Shown here piece after piece: positions 1 through 7,143 of a stretch of DNA of 18,107 nt (positions are counted from its first letter, which is position 1; the number at the start of each line of letters is the position of its first letter). The notes under the pieces are model-generated. The model had not been told where the DNA came from and searched no databases. It saw only the letters and a program-made list of their open reading frames with translations. The translations under genes were made by a program, and so were the position numbers. The stretch comes from G025836975 sp049646585 (GTDB lineage Bacteria; Pseudomonadota; Gammaproteobacteria; Burkholderiales; Burkholderiaceae_B), in assembly GCA_049646585.1 (NCBI GenBank), contig JBARWC010000195.1, positions 1-18,107 on the forward strand. Reading direction: 5' to 3'.

Positions 1-506
1 GCCTGGAGCAGGCCACCTATGCCTGGGGCGACGAGCTCATGCCGGACGGCAAGCCGATGGCCAACTATTGGGACAGCAAGCAAGGCACGTTTCCGGTGGT
101 CAGCCCCAAAGCCGGCGGGGCCGAAGGCACGCTGCCGGTACGGACCTTTCCTCCCAATGGCTACGGCCTGTACGACATGACCGGCAATGCCTGGCAATGG
201 GTGGCCGATTGGTATGGCGCCGACTATTTCAGGAAGCAGGCGCAAGTCAAAGAGCCCATCAGCGACCCGCATGGCCCGGAAAAGGCATTCGACCCGTCTG
301 ATCCGACCGTGCCCGCGAACGCGCCAAGACGCGTCATACGAGGCGGTTCGTTTCTTTGCAATGAAAGTTATTGCCTGTCGTATCGCCCCAGTGCGCGGCG
401 CGGCTCGGATCCCTACAGCCCCATGTCGCACGTGGGCTTCCGCCTCGTCAAGGATGCGCCCGCGCCAGCCGCCCAAGTGGCGGCGCTGAGCACCGGCGGC
501 CGCTAG
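1..506 (+). CDS. Formylglycine-generating enzyme (sulfatase-modifying factor), 3' part
   Basis: The 5' end is cut by the window edge; the open frame is read from base 3 and gives the last 167 residues. FGE oxidises a cysteine in type I sulfatases and related hydrolases to the catalytic formylglycine. The fold signature of the FGE-sulfatase family is clear: AWGDE near the left edge, FPPNGYGLYDMTGNAWQW in the middle, then RGGSF and a terminal GFRLV. The two cysteines of the FGE active site are present in CNESYC (codons 357-359 and 372-374), matching the CHRSYC pair of human FGE. This separates it from FGE-fold relatives such as EgtB or PvdO-like proteins, which lack the pair. The stop lies 10 bases before gspO, so the two are probably cotranscribed. 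The substrate is not in the window; an upstream sulfatase or phosphonate hydrolase gene is a guess. Confidence 0.9.
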   Translation, partial: LEQATYAWGDELMPDGKPMANYWDSKQGTFPVVSPKAGGAEGTLPVRTFPPNGYGLYDMTGNAWQWVADWYGADYFRKQAQVKEPISDPHGPEKAFDPSDPTVPANAPRRVIRGGSFLCNESYCLSYRPSARRGSDPYSPMSHVGFRLVKDAPAPAAQVAALSTGGR

Positions 507-516
507 CGACGCGGCG

Positions 517-1194
517 ATGGACATGTGGGCCACATGGGAGATCGGGTCAACGGCCGTCGTGCTGGCGGCGGTTGCATTGGCGCTGGCCCTTTCCATGCCG
601 CTGAGCTGCGCCGCCTACCGTTTGCCGCGGGCCCTGGATAGCCGGCTTCCGGAGCAAGCGCCCAATATTCATCGACTCTATCGCGCGGGCTTCCGGGCGG
701 CAGCGCCGATTCTGGCCGTCTTGTGCGCCTGGCGCTTCGGCGCCACGCCCGCCGGGCTTGCGGCTATCGTCTATGTGATGGTTCTCCTGACGCTTGGCTG
801 GATCGATGCCGAAACAGGTTTCTTGCCCGACCTGCTGACCATTCCCCTGTTATGGCTGGGACTGCTGGTGAATCTGGGCGGCACCTTTGCCATGCTGGCG
901 GATGCGGTGGTGGGCGCGGCGGTCGGCTATCTGGCGCTGTGGGTCATTAGCGGGGTTTTCTTGCGTGTGACCGGTCGGTCGGGGATGGGCCACGGCGATT
1001 TCAAGCTGCTGGCCGCTTTGGGGGCATGGTTGGGCTGGGCTGCGCTGCCATGGATAATGCTGGCCTCGTCATTGTTGGCTTTGATCGTCGTATCGCTACG
1101 GCGCGTGGCCGGCGGCATGAAGGCTGGCGAGCCATTCAGCTTCGGCCCGTATCTGGCGGCCGCCGGCATTGCCCTTCTGCTATGGCTGCGGTAA
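517..1194 (+). CDS. gspO: Type II secretion prepilin peptidase GspO (A24 family)
   Basis: Integral inner-membrane aspartyl protease that removes the short leader of the pseudopilins GspG-K. The two catalytic aspartates are visible: D97 in WIDAETGFLPD and D161 in GMGHGDFKLLAALGAWLG (the GxGD motif). Several hydrophobic helices fill the 225 residues, and FSFGPYLAAAG closes the protein as in the family. Compared with PilD-type enzymes (about 270-290 residues), the cytoplasmic N-methyltransferase segment between helix 1 and helix 2 is mostly missing and its zinc-binding CxxC pairs are absent; only the YRLPR that starts this loop remains (residues 34-38). E. coli GspO has a similar short form. The start at 517 has no strong ribosome binding site; the ATG at 523 is an alternative. 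It sits with the FGE gene, not in the main gsp operon, and converges on gspC. Confidence 0.95.
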   Translation: MDMWATWEIGSTAVVLAAVALALALSMPLSCAAYRLPRALDSRLPEQAPNIHRLYRAGFRAAAPILAVLCAWRFGATPAGLAAIVYVMVLLTLGWIDAETGFLPDLLTIPLLWLGLLVNLGGTFAMLADAVVGAAVGYLALWVISGVFLRVTGRSGMGHGDFKLLAALGAWLGWAALPWIMLASSLLALIVVSLRRVAGGMKAGEPFSFGPYLAAAGIALLLWLR

Positions 1195-1228
1195 TGAGTG
1201 TAACCGGGCCAATCGAGCAACCAGCGGC

Positions 1229-1729
1229 CTATTGTCGGGATGCCGGGGCAGGGCTGGCCGGAATGAAACCTTGGGGCGGCGATGCTCGGCCTGTCATTGT
1301 GACGTCCTCGATGATGCCGTCCTGGTCTATGGACACCCCATGAGGCTGCACCGCTGCAAGCCTAACCCCTTGCGCCAGTACATGGCCTACGCTGTAGGCT
1401 TTGGGCGGCCCGCCGTTTATCGAGAGCAGGGCGGTGCCGTGCCGGCCCGAGGAGAGCAAGCCCACGACCTGGATGCGCACGCGGGCGTTGCCGCCGCCAA
1501 ACCAATTGACCACAGGAGAAATATCCTGGCCGGGCGCAGGGCCGGAGGCGAGGAAAGGGCGGGTCGCCGTTGGTTGAGGAGCGAGCAGCAGGGCGCTCCA
1601 TGCGCCCATGCCCGCCGCCACGGCCAGCATGGCCAGCGACTTCACGATAAAAGGGCCATGATTCGGCCATGCCGCCAGAGAGGGGATGCGTGAAAACATG
1701 AGCTCGGGAAGATTTTGCAAAGGATTCAA
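1229..1729 (-). CDS. gspC: Type II secretion inner-membrane protein GspC (short, HR domain only)
   Basis: GspC links the inner-membrane platform to the N0 domain of the secretin GspD. A cytoplasmic N-terminus is followed by one membrane helix (about residues 27-50), a Pro/Ala-rich linker, and a periplasmic HR domain (about 82-145) with the typical pattern INGGPPKAYSVGHVLAQGVRL and VSIDQDG. Only about 20 residues follow, so the PDZ or coiled-coil region found in many GspC proteins is absent (166 residues against 230-300 in larger forms). The start chosen is a TTG, because GAGG lies 5 bases upstream of it (minus strand, 1738-1735); an in-frame ATG at 1699 is the alternative and would shorten it by 10 residues. 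The gene is divergent from gspG and convergent with gspO, with a 34-base gap. Confidence 0.88.
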   Translation of the reverse strand: MNPLQNLPELMFSRIPSLAAWPNHGPFIVKSLAMLAVAAGMGAWSALLLAPQPTATRPFLASGPAPGQDISPVVNWFGGGNARVRIQVVGLLSSGRHGTALLSINGGPPKAYSVGHVLAQGVRLAAVQPHGVSIDQDGIIEDVTMTGRASPPQGFIPASPAPASRQ

Positions 1730-1915
1730 TCATGCCTCAAAAAAAAGGAAGCTGCTTGCTTTTTCTGTTTGCGGCCGGAAAGGCTTCCTGTTGGTCCTGC
1801 GCCGCGGCAAGGGTCAATATCTATGGACGTGGCGGTTTTATCCGGTAGCATTTACGCTGCCGCTCTACCCATCTTTTGAACCAGACCACTTCGTGTGGGA
1901 TAGCAGTCGATTTCA
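1730..1915. promoter_or_regulatory. Divergent gspC / gspG intergenic region
   Basis: These 186 bases separate the divergent gspC and gspG starts and should hold promoters for both. They are visibly more AT-rich than the genes, with a run of eight A (1739-1746). A weak plus-strand promoter candidate is TTGGTC (1791-1796), an 18-base spacer, and CAATAT (1815-1820). A 7-base inverted repeat, AGGAAGC (1746-1752) and GCTTCCT (1783-1789), flanks about 30 bases just upstream of the gspC ribosome binding site and could be an operator or a leader hairpin. The promoter role follows from gene layout; the exact elements are guesses. Confidence 0.4.
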
Positions 1916-2356
1916 ATGACAGACAATTTTCATCCACTGGAAGGCAACGCTCGCAAATCGGAGCGTCAGCAAGGCTTTTCCCTGATAGAGATCATGGTGG
2001 TGGTCGTCATCATGGGAGTCCTCGCCGCCTTGATCGTACCCAACGTCATGGACCGCCCCGATCAGGCGCGCATCATTGCCGCCAAACAGGATATCGGTGC
2101 CATCATGCAGGCGCTGAAGCTGTACAGGCTCGATCACGGCCGTTACCCGTCGGGAACTGAAGGCCTCGAAGCCTTCGTCGGCAAACAAGGCCAGGGATCG
2201 CGGTACATGGATCGCGTCCCGAACGACCCCTGGAGCAGTCCTTATCAGTATCTGAACCCCGGGGTGCATGGCGAAATCGACGTGTTTTCGTTCGGTGCCG
2301 ATGGGAAACCGGGAGGGGAAGGCGTCAATGCCGATATTGGGTCCTGGACACGCTAG
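1916..2356 (+). CDS. gspG: Type II secretion major pseudopilin GspG
   Basis: Forms the bulk of the periplasmic pseudopilus that pushes substrates through the secretin. The class III leader ends at Gly20 before FSLIEIMVVVVIMGVLAALIV: peptidase cleavage between G20 and F21, Glu at mature position 5, then the hydrophobic helix. The GspG signatures follow: LYRLDHGRYPSGTEGLEAF (69-87), VPNDPWSSPYQYLNPG (101-116) and FSFGADGKPGGEGVNADIGSW (125-144), which carries the calcium-site region. At 146 residues it has the usual family length; the 20-residue leader is longer than the common 5-10, but no nearer ATG exists. No strong ribosome binding site is seen before the start. It is first in the plus-strand operon, divergent from gspC. 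Confidence 0.97.
   Translation: MTDNFHPLEGNARKSERQQGFSLIEIMVVVVIMGVLAALIVPNVMDRPDQARIIAAKQDIGAIMQALKLYRLDHGRYPSGTEGLEAFVGKQGQGSRYMDRVPNDPWSSPYQYLNPGVHGEIDVFSFGADGKPGGEGVNADIGSWTR
2312..2320 (+). promoter_or_regulatory. Strong ribosome binding site that fixes the gspH start
   Basis: GGAGGGGAA lies inside the end of gspG, 7 bases before the ATG at 2328. It favours that start over the in-frame ATGs at 2268 and 2301, which would add residues upstream of the prepilin leader. Confidence 0.7.
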
Positions 2357-2840
2357 CCAAGAGGGCTTCACTTTGCTGGAAATGATGATCGTCCTGCTCA
2401 TCATCGGCATAGCCACGTCCATGGCGACCGTATCCGCCTTCGGCAACAATGGCGCCCGCGCACTGCGCCAGGATGCGATAAGGCTGGCGCATCTGTTTAC
2501 CGCCGCCCAGGCCGAAGCCCGCGCCAGCGGCCGGTCCATTGCCTGGACCTACGATGGCGACGGCTATCGTTTCGCCCGCCTGCCCCGTCCTCTCTCTTTG
2601 CCTGCCCGGATGGCCATGCGGGCACAGCCTGTGCGCGATGCCGCGATAAGCGGCGACACCGCCCTGCGCCCGCGTGACTGGATTTCGTCCGACCCGGTGG
2701 CGGTGCGTTTCAATCCTGATGTCGGCGTGGTGTTCGGCCAGGATTGGCTGCCCGGCCCGATGCAAATGGAGCTGGAATCGGGCGGCAATGTGGTGCGCCT
2801 GTCTCGCCTGGGCAATGGGCGTTTCGTGGTGAATCCATGA
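2328..2840 (+). CDS. gspH: Type II secretion minor pseudopilin GspH
   Basis: Minor pseudopilin that sits at or near the pseudopilus tip. With the ATG at 2328 the leader is 13 residues and ends in QEG before FTLLEMMIVLLIIGIA, giving cleavage between G13 and F14 with Glu at mature position 5. The rest of the 170 residues fits a GspH/FimT-like globular domain: an early helix with LRQDAIRLAHLFTAAQAEA, RSIAWTYDGDGYRF in the middle, VRFNPDVGV later, and a closing RLSRLGNGRFVVNP. The gene overlaps gspG by 29 bases and gspI by 4 (ATGA), so the three are translated together. The open frame continues further upstream, but that part is gspG in another frame. Confidence 0.93.
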   Translation: MPILGPGHASQEGFTLLEMMIVLLIIGIATSMATVSAFGNNGARALRQDAIRLAHLFTAAQAEARASGRSIAWTYDGDGYRFARLPRPLSLPARMAMRAQPVRDAAISGDTALRPRDWISSDPVAVRFNPDVGVVFGQDWLPGPMQMELESGGNVVRLSRLGNGRFVVNP

Positions 2841-3208
2841 CGGCCGGGAGCCGTCAGCGCGGCTTTACCCTGATCGAAGTGCTGATCGCGCTGGCAATCG
2901 CGGGCGTTGCGCTCGCCGCCTGTGTGCGCGCCTTGGGCATAGGAGTCAATGGGGTGCGCAACATGCAGGAGCGCAGCCTCGCGCAACAAGCCGCGCAGAA
3001 CTTTCTGGCCGAAATGCGTCTGCAGGCCGTCATGCCCGACCTTGGCCGACGCACCGGGCCATGTCCCCAAGGCGCAATGGCGTTCAAGTGCGAGCAACTC
3101 GTCCAGGCGACGCCCAATAACAATTTTCGGCGTGTTACCGTGCGCGTCAACCTGGGCAAGGGGCCGGTGCTGGCCCAGCTCGATGGCCTGATGTCAAGAC
3201 TGCGATGA
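2837..3208 (+). CDS. gspI: Type II secretion minor pseudopilin GspI
   Basis: Minor pseudopilin that nucleates the tip complex with GspJ and GspK. The ATG at 2837 overlaps the gspH stop (ATGA) and gives a 9-residue leader, SRQRG before FTLIEVLIALAIAGVALAA, with Glu at mature position 5. The family pattern continues with SLAQQAAQNFLAEMRLQ (47-63) and a terminal RRVTVRVNLGKGPVLAQLDG. Two cysteines (C76, C85) bracket a short loop and could form a disulfide. The length, 123 residues, is normal. It overlaps gspJ by 4 bases. Confidence 0.94.
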   Translation: MTAGSRQRGFTLIEVLIALAIAGVALAACVRALGIGVNGVRNMQERSLAQQAAQNFLAEMRLQAVMPDLGRRTGPCPQGAMAFKCEQLVQATPNNNFRRVTVRVNLGKGPVLAQLDGLMSRLR

Positions 3209-3834
3209 TGGCGAGGCGAGACGCGCAGCGGGGCTTTACCCTAATCGAAGTGCTTGTTGCCCTTGTGCTGATGGCGCTGGTCAGCCTCATATCCTGGCGA
3301 GGGCTCGAAGCGGTTCAGTACACGGGCCAACGCCTGGATGATAGGGCCGAGGAAACCCTGTCGCTGCTTCGTGTATTGGATCAGATCGAACGCGACATCC
3401 TGCTTCATGCGGGGAAGGGCATCCTGCCGGGTGGTGCGCCCGCCGCAGCCTCTGGCCCGGCACAGGCAAATGCTCTGATGCCGCCGGGTATAGCCTGGAG
3501 CGCCGATGCGGGTTTGAGGCTGGTGCGCGACGCGGGTGGCGGCAGGTGGCAACAGCTGCGCTGGCAAGTCCAGGATGGCCGGCTGTTTCGCGCGGTCGGG
3601 GCGCCTTCTCACCTGTTGCCTTTGCCGGCGGCTGAAAACGGCCTTGTCGTCCTGGAGCGGGTTCGTGCATTGACCGTGAAGGTCTGGGTGGAGAATCAGG
3701 GCTGGGTGGGGCCGGCGCAAAAAGCGCCGGTCAAACATGGCGATGACGTGGGGCTTATGGGTCTTGAGATCGCCCTGTATCGGGAAGGGTTGGCCGCTGA
3801 CCAGCCTTACCGGAAAGTGGTGCTCCTGCCATGA
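3205..3834 (+). CDS. gspJ: Type II secretion minor pseudopilin GspJ
   Basis: Tip-complex pseudopilin, partner of GspI and GspK. The leader MMARRDAQRG ends at G10 before FTLIEVLVALVLMALVSLI, with Glu at mature position 5. The GspJ pattern follows: SWRGLEAVQ, LRVLDQIERDI (helix after the membrane segment), RWQQLRWQVQDGRLFRAVG in the beta domain, and a closing YRKVVLLP. At 209 residues it has the usual size. Two ATG codons stand in tandem at 3205 and 3208; the first overlaps the gspI stop. The 3' end overlaps gspK by 4 bases (ATGA). Confidence 0.95.
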   Translation: MMARRDAQRGFTLIEVLVALVLMALVSLISWRGLEAVQYTGQRLDDRAEETLSLLRVLDQIERDILLHAGKGILPGGAPAAASGPAQANALMPPGIAWSADAGLRLVRDAGGGRWQQLRWQVQDGRLFRAVGAPSHLLPLPAAENGLVVLERVRALTVKVWVENQGWVGPAQKAPVKHGDDVGLMGLEIALYREGLAADQPYRKVVLLP

Positions 3835-4730
3835 GCCCGCCCAGCATCGTCCGCCAGCGCGGCATGGCCGTGATTGCCGCCTTGCTGGTCGTCGTGGCCG
3901 CATCGGCGCTGACTACGTCCATCATCGAACGGCAAGGGCTGCTGGCGGGCATCCTCATTTCGGAAAGCGACCGAAGCCAGGCGACCTGGACGCTGCGTGG
4001 CGGTCTGGATTGGTCGCGCGCAGTCCTGAAGATGGATGCCGACAAGAGCCCCACCACAAGGCAAGACGGAATCTGGTCGCGCCCCATCATCGGCCTGCCG
4101 GTCGGCCCCGCAAACGATCCCGAGCGCGCATTGCTTTCGGGGCAGATCGAAGATGAGCAAGGCAAATACAATCTGCGCAATCTGGTGGAGAACTCCCGGA
4201 TCGATCCGCAAGAGGTGCTGGCGCTGGAGCGCCTTTTCGGATGGCTGGGCATAACTCCGTCATTGGCCGCCATGATCGCGCAAAGGGTGGCCGACGCCCA
4301 GTTAAGCAAAGAGGGGGGCGCCCGGGCGGTGGGGCTGCGCAGCATCGATGACCTGGGCGTGGTGCAAGGCGTTACCGCACAGCTCATTGACGCCATGCGA
4401 CCTTATGTCACTGTCTTGCCGACGGCGACCACCGTCAATGTCAATACAGCGAAGGCTGAAGTGCTTGGGGCCGTCGTCGGTGAGCTTGGCCTGGCGGGCG
4501 CGCGCGAGTTGGTCATTCAGCGCGACAAAGGCCTGTGGTTTGCCAACCGGGCCGATTTTGCCAACCGCCTGCCCGGCCGGAAACTGGGTGTCGGGAAGCG
4601 CGTCGGTGTCAGAAGCGATTGGTTTCACGTTATTGGTGAAGTTACAATCAATGATACGATGGTTACCATCAGGGCGCTGCTGCATCGAAACGATAAGGGC
4701 TTGTCCTCGATCAGCTGGGTCATCTACTAA
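3831..4730 (+). CDS. gspK: Type II secretion pseudopilus tip protein GspK
   Basis: Largest minor pseudopilin; caps the pseudopilus and may contact substrate. The leader ends RQRG (G11) before MAVIAALLVVVAASALTTSI. Mature position 5 is Ala rather than Glu, as expected for GspK, which needs no downstream neighbour in the fibre. Signatures include GQIEDEQGKYNLRNL (104-118), a helical domain with repeated LFGWLGI and AQRVADAQ stretches, TVNVNTAKAEVL (201-212) and WFHVIGEV near the end. At 299 residues it is close to the usual 300-330. It starts in the gspJ stop and ends 4 bases before gspL. Confidence 0.96.
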   Translation: MSPPSIVRQRGMAVIAALLVVVAASALTTSIIERQGLLAGILISESDRSQATWTLRGGLDWSRAVLKMDADKSPTTRQDGIWSRPIIGLPVGPANDPERALLSGQIEDEQGKYNLRNLVENSRIDPQEVLALERLFGWLGITPSLAAMIAQRVADAQLSKEGGARAVGLRSIDDLGVVQGVTAQLIDAMRPYVTVLPTATTVNVNTAKAEVLGAVVGELGLAGARELVIQRDKGLWFANRADFANRLPGRKLGVGKRVGVRSDWFHVIGEVTINDTMVTIRALLHRNDKGLSSISWVIY

Positions 4731-4734
4731 CAAT

Positions 4735-5760
4735 ATGAGACAACATCTGCGACTGGCCCTGCCGTCACTCTCCGATATCACGCTTGATACGAGCGTTGCT
4801 TTCGTCCTGGTCGACGGGGAAGGGCGTGTGGCGCGTGCCGGGCGGCTGTCTCTGATTGAATTGGGCGCGCAGGCTGGCTCCGTGGCCGTTCACGCCGTTC
4901 TTCATCCTGATGATGCCGTTGTGGCCGGCATTACTGTCCCGCCCGTTCCGACGCAAAGGCTAGGCGCAGCGGTCGCAGGAAGTATCGAACCCATGGCATT
5001 GTCGGAGATCGGGCAGTTGTGCATCGGGCACAGCGCTCGGGCGGCGGATGGCGCGGTCACCGTGGCGTGGACGGCGCGAGAGCCGCTAAAGAAGGCATGG
5101 GCCGTGCTTGCCGAGGCGGGCCTGAACATCGTGGCCTTCGTTCCTCATGCACTGGCCCTGCCCCCCGGAGATCCTCAGCCCGACACCGTTTTGGCATTGC
5201 CGGCCGGCCCGCGCTGGCTGACGCCTTTTCCCGGCTGGTCGCTGGCGCATGAGGCCTTGCGGCCTGCGTCGGCGGGCGGCCGTTGGCGCAAGGCGATATA
5301 TTGGTCCGCCGCTGCTGTCGCCGTATGGCTTATCGGCTTGAACTGGTACGCTGCGCGGCTCTCGGACGAGGCCGAAGCCCTGCGGCGGAACATGCAGGAG
5401 GCGGTGAGGCAGGCCTTCCCGCAGATTCCCGTCGTCATTGATCCTTTGCGGCAAGCGCAGAATCAGCGGGACGCGCTGCGGCTTGCGCAAGGCACGGCGG
5501 CCGACGACGGTTTCATGCCATTGGCGCTTGCCGCCGCCCGGGTTCTCGATTTCGCACAGGGCCATGTGCGCGGCCTGCATTTTGAAAACGGTATCCTGAC
5601 CTTGACGCTGGCGGAAGGCTATCGGCCGCCCGCCAACGATGCCGCCCTGTCCCAGTCGGCGGCGGTGCACCAGTTATCGCTCAGCAAAGACGAGACGCAG
5701 CCTCATGTATGGCATGTGCGGCGTCCCGAGCTCCCTGAAACCGCGGGGAGGCGGCCATGA
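4735..5760 (+). CDS. gspL: Type II secretion inner-membrane platform protein GspL
   Basis: Bitopic inner-membrane protein that anchors the ATPase GspE to the membrane through its cytoplasmic actin-like domain and pairs with GspM in the periplasm. Cytoplasmic part about residues 1-185, membrane helix about 187-206 (IYWSAAAVAVWLIGLNWYAA), then a charged helix and a small ferredoxin-like periplasmic domain ending near residue 330. Sequence similarity to the family is weak, as is usual for GspL; the call rests on topology, the segment EAGLNIVAFVPHALALPP, and position between gspK and gspM. The ATG at 4735 was chosen because it follows the gspK stop by 4 bases; the open frame upstream is gspK in another frame. 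It is somewhat short at 341 residues against about 380-400. Confidence 0.9.
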   Translation: MRQHLRLALPSLSDITLDTSVAFVLVDGEGRVARAGRLSLIELGAQAGSVAVHAVLHPDDAVVAGITVPPVPTQRLGAAVAGSIEPMALSEIGQLCIGHSARAADGAVTVAWTAREPLKKAWAVLAEAGLNIVAFVPHALALPPGDPQPDTVLALPAGPRWLTPFPGWSLAHEALRPASAGGRWRKAIYWSAAAVAVWLIGLNWYAARLSDEAEALRRNMQEAVRQAFPQIPVVIDPLRQAQNQRDALRLAQGTAADDGFMPLALAAARVLDFAQGHVRGLHFENGILTLTLAEGYRPPANDAALSQSAAVHQLSLSKDETQPHVWHVRRPELPETAGRRP

Positions 5761-6350
5761 CGCTTGCTACCCTGTGGACCGAGTTCGACGATGCCCTGCG
5801 CGCGCGCCTGGAGCCGCTTGCGCGGCAAGCTCGCGCCGCCTGGCAGCAGAGAACCCGGCGTGAACGCATCCTGTTGCGGACTGCGGCGCTATTGCTCGCC
5901 GCCTTGCTGCTTTGGACCATTGCTCTGCGCCCGGCATTGCATGCCGTCCAGGCTGCCCGCCAACAGCTGCCGGTGTTGCAGGCGCAGACAGCACGGCTTG
6001 GCGCCGTCATTCTGGAGGCCGAGGCGCTGGCTCGTGGACGGTCCGGCAGCATACCTGCGGGCGACGTCGAGCAAGCGCTTCGAAGCAGCCTGCGCGCGGC
6101 GGGACTGGAGGCGGTCAGCGACTTGAGCAGGCCAGATGGCGCCGCGGGCGGCGAAACGCTGTGGCAACTGAGCTTCGTCAATGCGCCTGCCGGCCGCATC
6201 ATGGGGTGGATGGCCAATTTGCCCTTCCTGGCGCAGATGCAGACCCGCAAGGTCGATCTGGCCCGCAGCATTGTGGACGGCCGTGATCGGCCGGGACTGC
6301 TTGGCGGGGCTATCATCCTGGCCCCGGCGCCGCAAAGGAAGGCTCCATGA
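5757..6350 (+). CDS. gspM: Type II secretion inner-membrane platform protein GspM
   Basis: Small bitopic partner of GspL. A basic cytoplasmic N-terminus containing RTRRER is followed by a membrane helix (about residues 38-57, LLRTAALLLAALLLWTIAL), a predicted coiled coil (about 62-95) and a periplasmic ferredoxin-like domain that includes VEQALRSSLRAAGLEAVS and ends near IILAPAP. The family has little strict sequence conservation; the assignment rests on this architecture, the 197-residue length (usual 150-200) and the conserved place between gspL and gspN. It overlaps both neighbours by 4 bases (ATGA at 5757 and 6347). Confidence 0.92.
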   Translation: MTLATLWTEFDDALRARLEPLARQARAAWQQRTRRERILLRTAALLLAALLLWTIALRPALHAVQAARQQLPVLQAQTARLGAVILEAEALARGRSGSIPAGDVEQALRSSLRAAGLEAVSDLSRPDGAAGGETLWQLSFVNAPAGRIMGWMANLPFLAQMQTRKVDLARSIVDGRDRPGLLGGAIILAPAPQRKAP

Positions 6351-7114
6351 GGCGCGGGGTGCGCGCGGCATGGCTGGCACTGCTGTTTGCGGTAGCACTC
6401 ACCGCCGCCCTCTGCGTGCTGCCGGCGCGCTGGGCCATTGCGCTCATACCGGAATCTTCTCCTGTCCTGGTCACGGACGCTAGGGGCACGTTGTGGGAAG
6501 CCAGCGCGACAGTGGCGGTCGGCATAGGCGGGTTGCGGCGTACTTTGCCCGATCCGCTGCGCTGGAGCTTGAGCCTCAAGGGCGGCCCCCATCTGGTGTT
6601 GGCCCATCCCTGGTTGCGCGGGCCGTTGACGGTGGGGCTGGGATGGCAAGGCTTACGCCTGTCGGCACAATCTCTACAATTGCCCGCCTCCGCGCTGACC
6701 ACGGTGCATGGCGTGTTCAACGCCCTGGATCCAGGCGGTGAAGTGCTTCTTGAGTGGCCGGAACTCTATCTGGGAAGAGGCGTCGCCGCCTCGGCCGGCA
6801 ACACCCGTCTGCTGCTTGCGCAATGGCGCAACGCGTCTTCATCGCTGACCCGAATACGACCCATGGGCCAATATACCTTGGTGCTGAATCAAGGCGGCAA
6901 GGACGACATTACGCTGACCTTGGCCACCAGCAAGGGGCCCTGGATGATGGAAGGCACGGGCATCCTGTCGCGGTCCGGCGGGATGCGATTTGACGGCAAG
7001 GCATGGGTACGGGAATCGGCCAGTGCGGATACCCATGCCGCCTTGCAAAACGTTCTGGATGCGATCGGTCCCCGGTCAAGCGAGAACGGCCACACCATTA
7101 TGACAATACGCTAG
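6347..7114 (+). CDS. gspN: Type II secretion accessory protein GspN
   Basis: Accessory component found in a subset of T2SS operons; it is not essential in some systems and its exact role is unsettled. One N-terminal membrane helix (about residues 7-26) is followed by a periplasmic domain with the GspN features: a short LVTDARGTLWEASA motif, PDPLRWSLSL, LRGPLTVGLGWQGLRLSA, a central GVFNALDPGGEVLLEWP and a late GRGVAASAGNTRLL. The length, 255 residues, is normal. It overlaps gspM by 4 bases and is followed by gspD after 29 bases. Confidence 0.9.
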   Translation: MRRGVRAAWLALLFAVALTAALCVLPARWAIALIPESSPVLVTDARGTLWEASATVAVGIGGLRRTLPDPLRWSLSLKGGPHLVLAHPWLRGPLTVGLGWQGLRLSAQSLQLPASALTTVHGVFNALDPGGEVLLEWPELYLGRGVAASAGNTRLLLAQWRNASSSLTRIRPMGQYTLVLNQGGKDDITLTLATSKGPWMMEGTGILSRSGGMRFDGKAWVRESASADTHAALQNVLDAIGPRSSENGHTIMTIR

Positions 7115-7143
7115 CGCCCACCCACCCCCATGAAATTGTTGCC

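Noticed and set aside
4348..4734. In-frame extension upstream of gspL
   Set aside because: It lies wholly within gspK in another frame; the ATG at 4735 right after the gspK stop fits GspL far better.
5681..6649. A 322-residue minus-strand open frame
   Set aside because: Arg/Ser/Ala-rich translation antisense to gspM and gspN, typical of GC-rich shadow frames.
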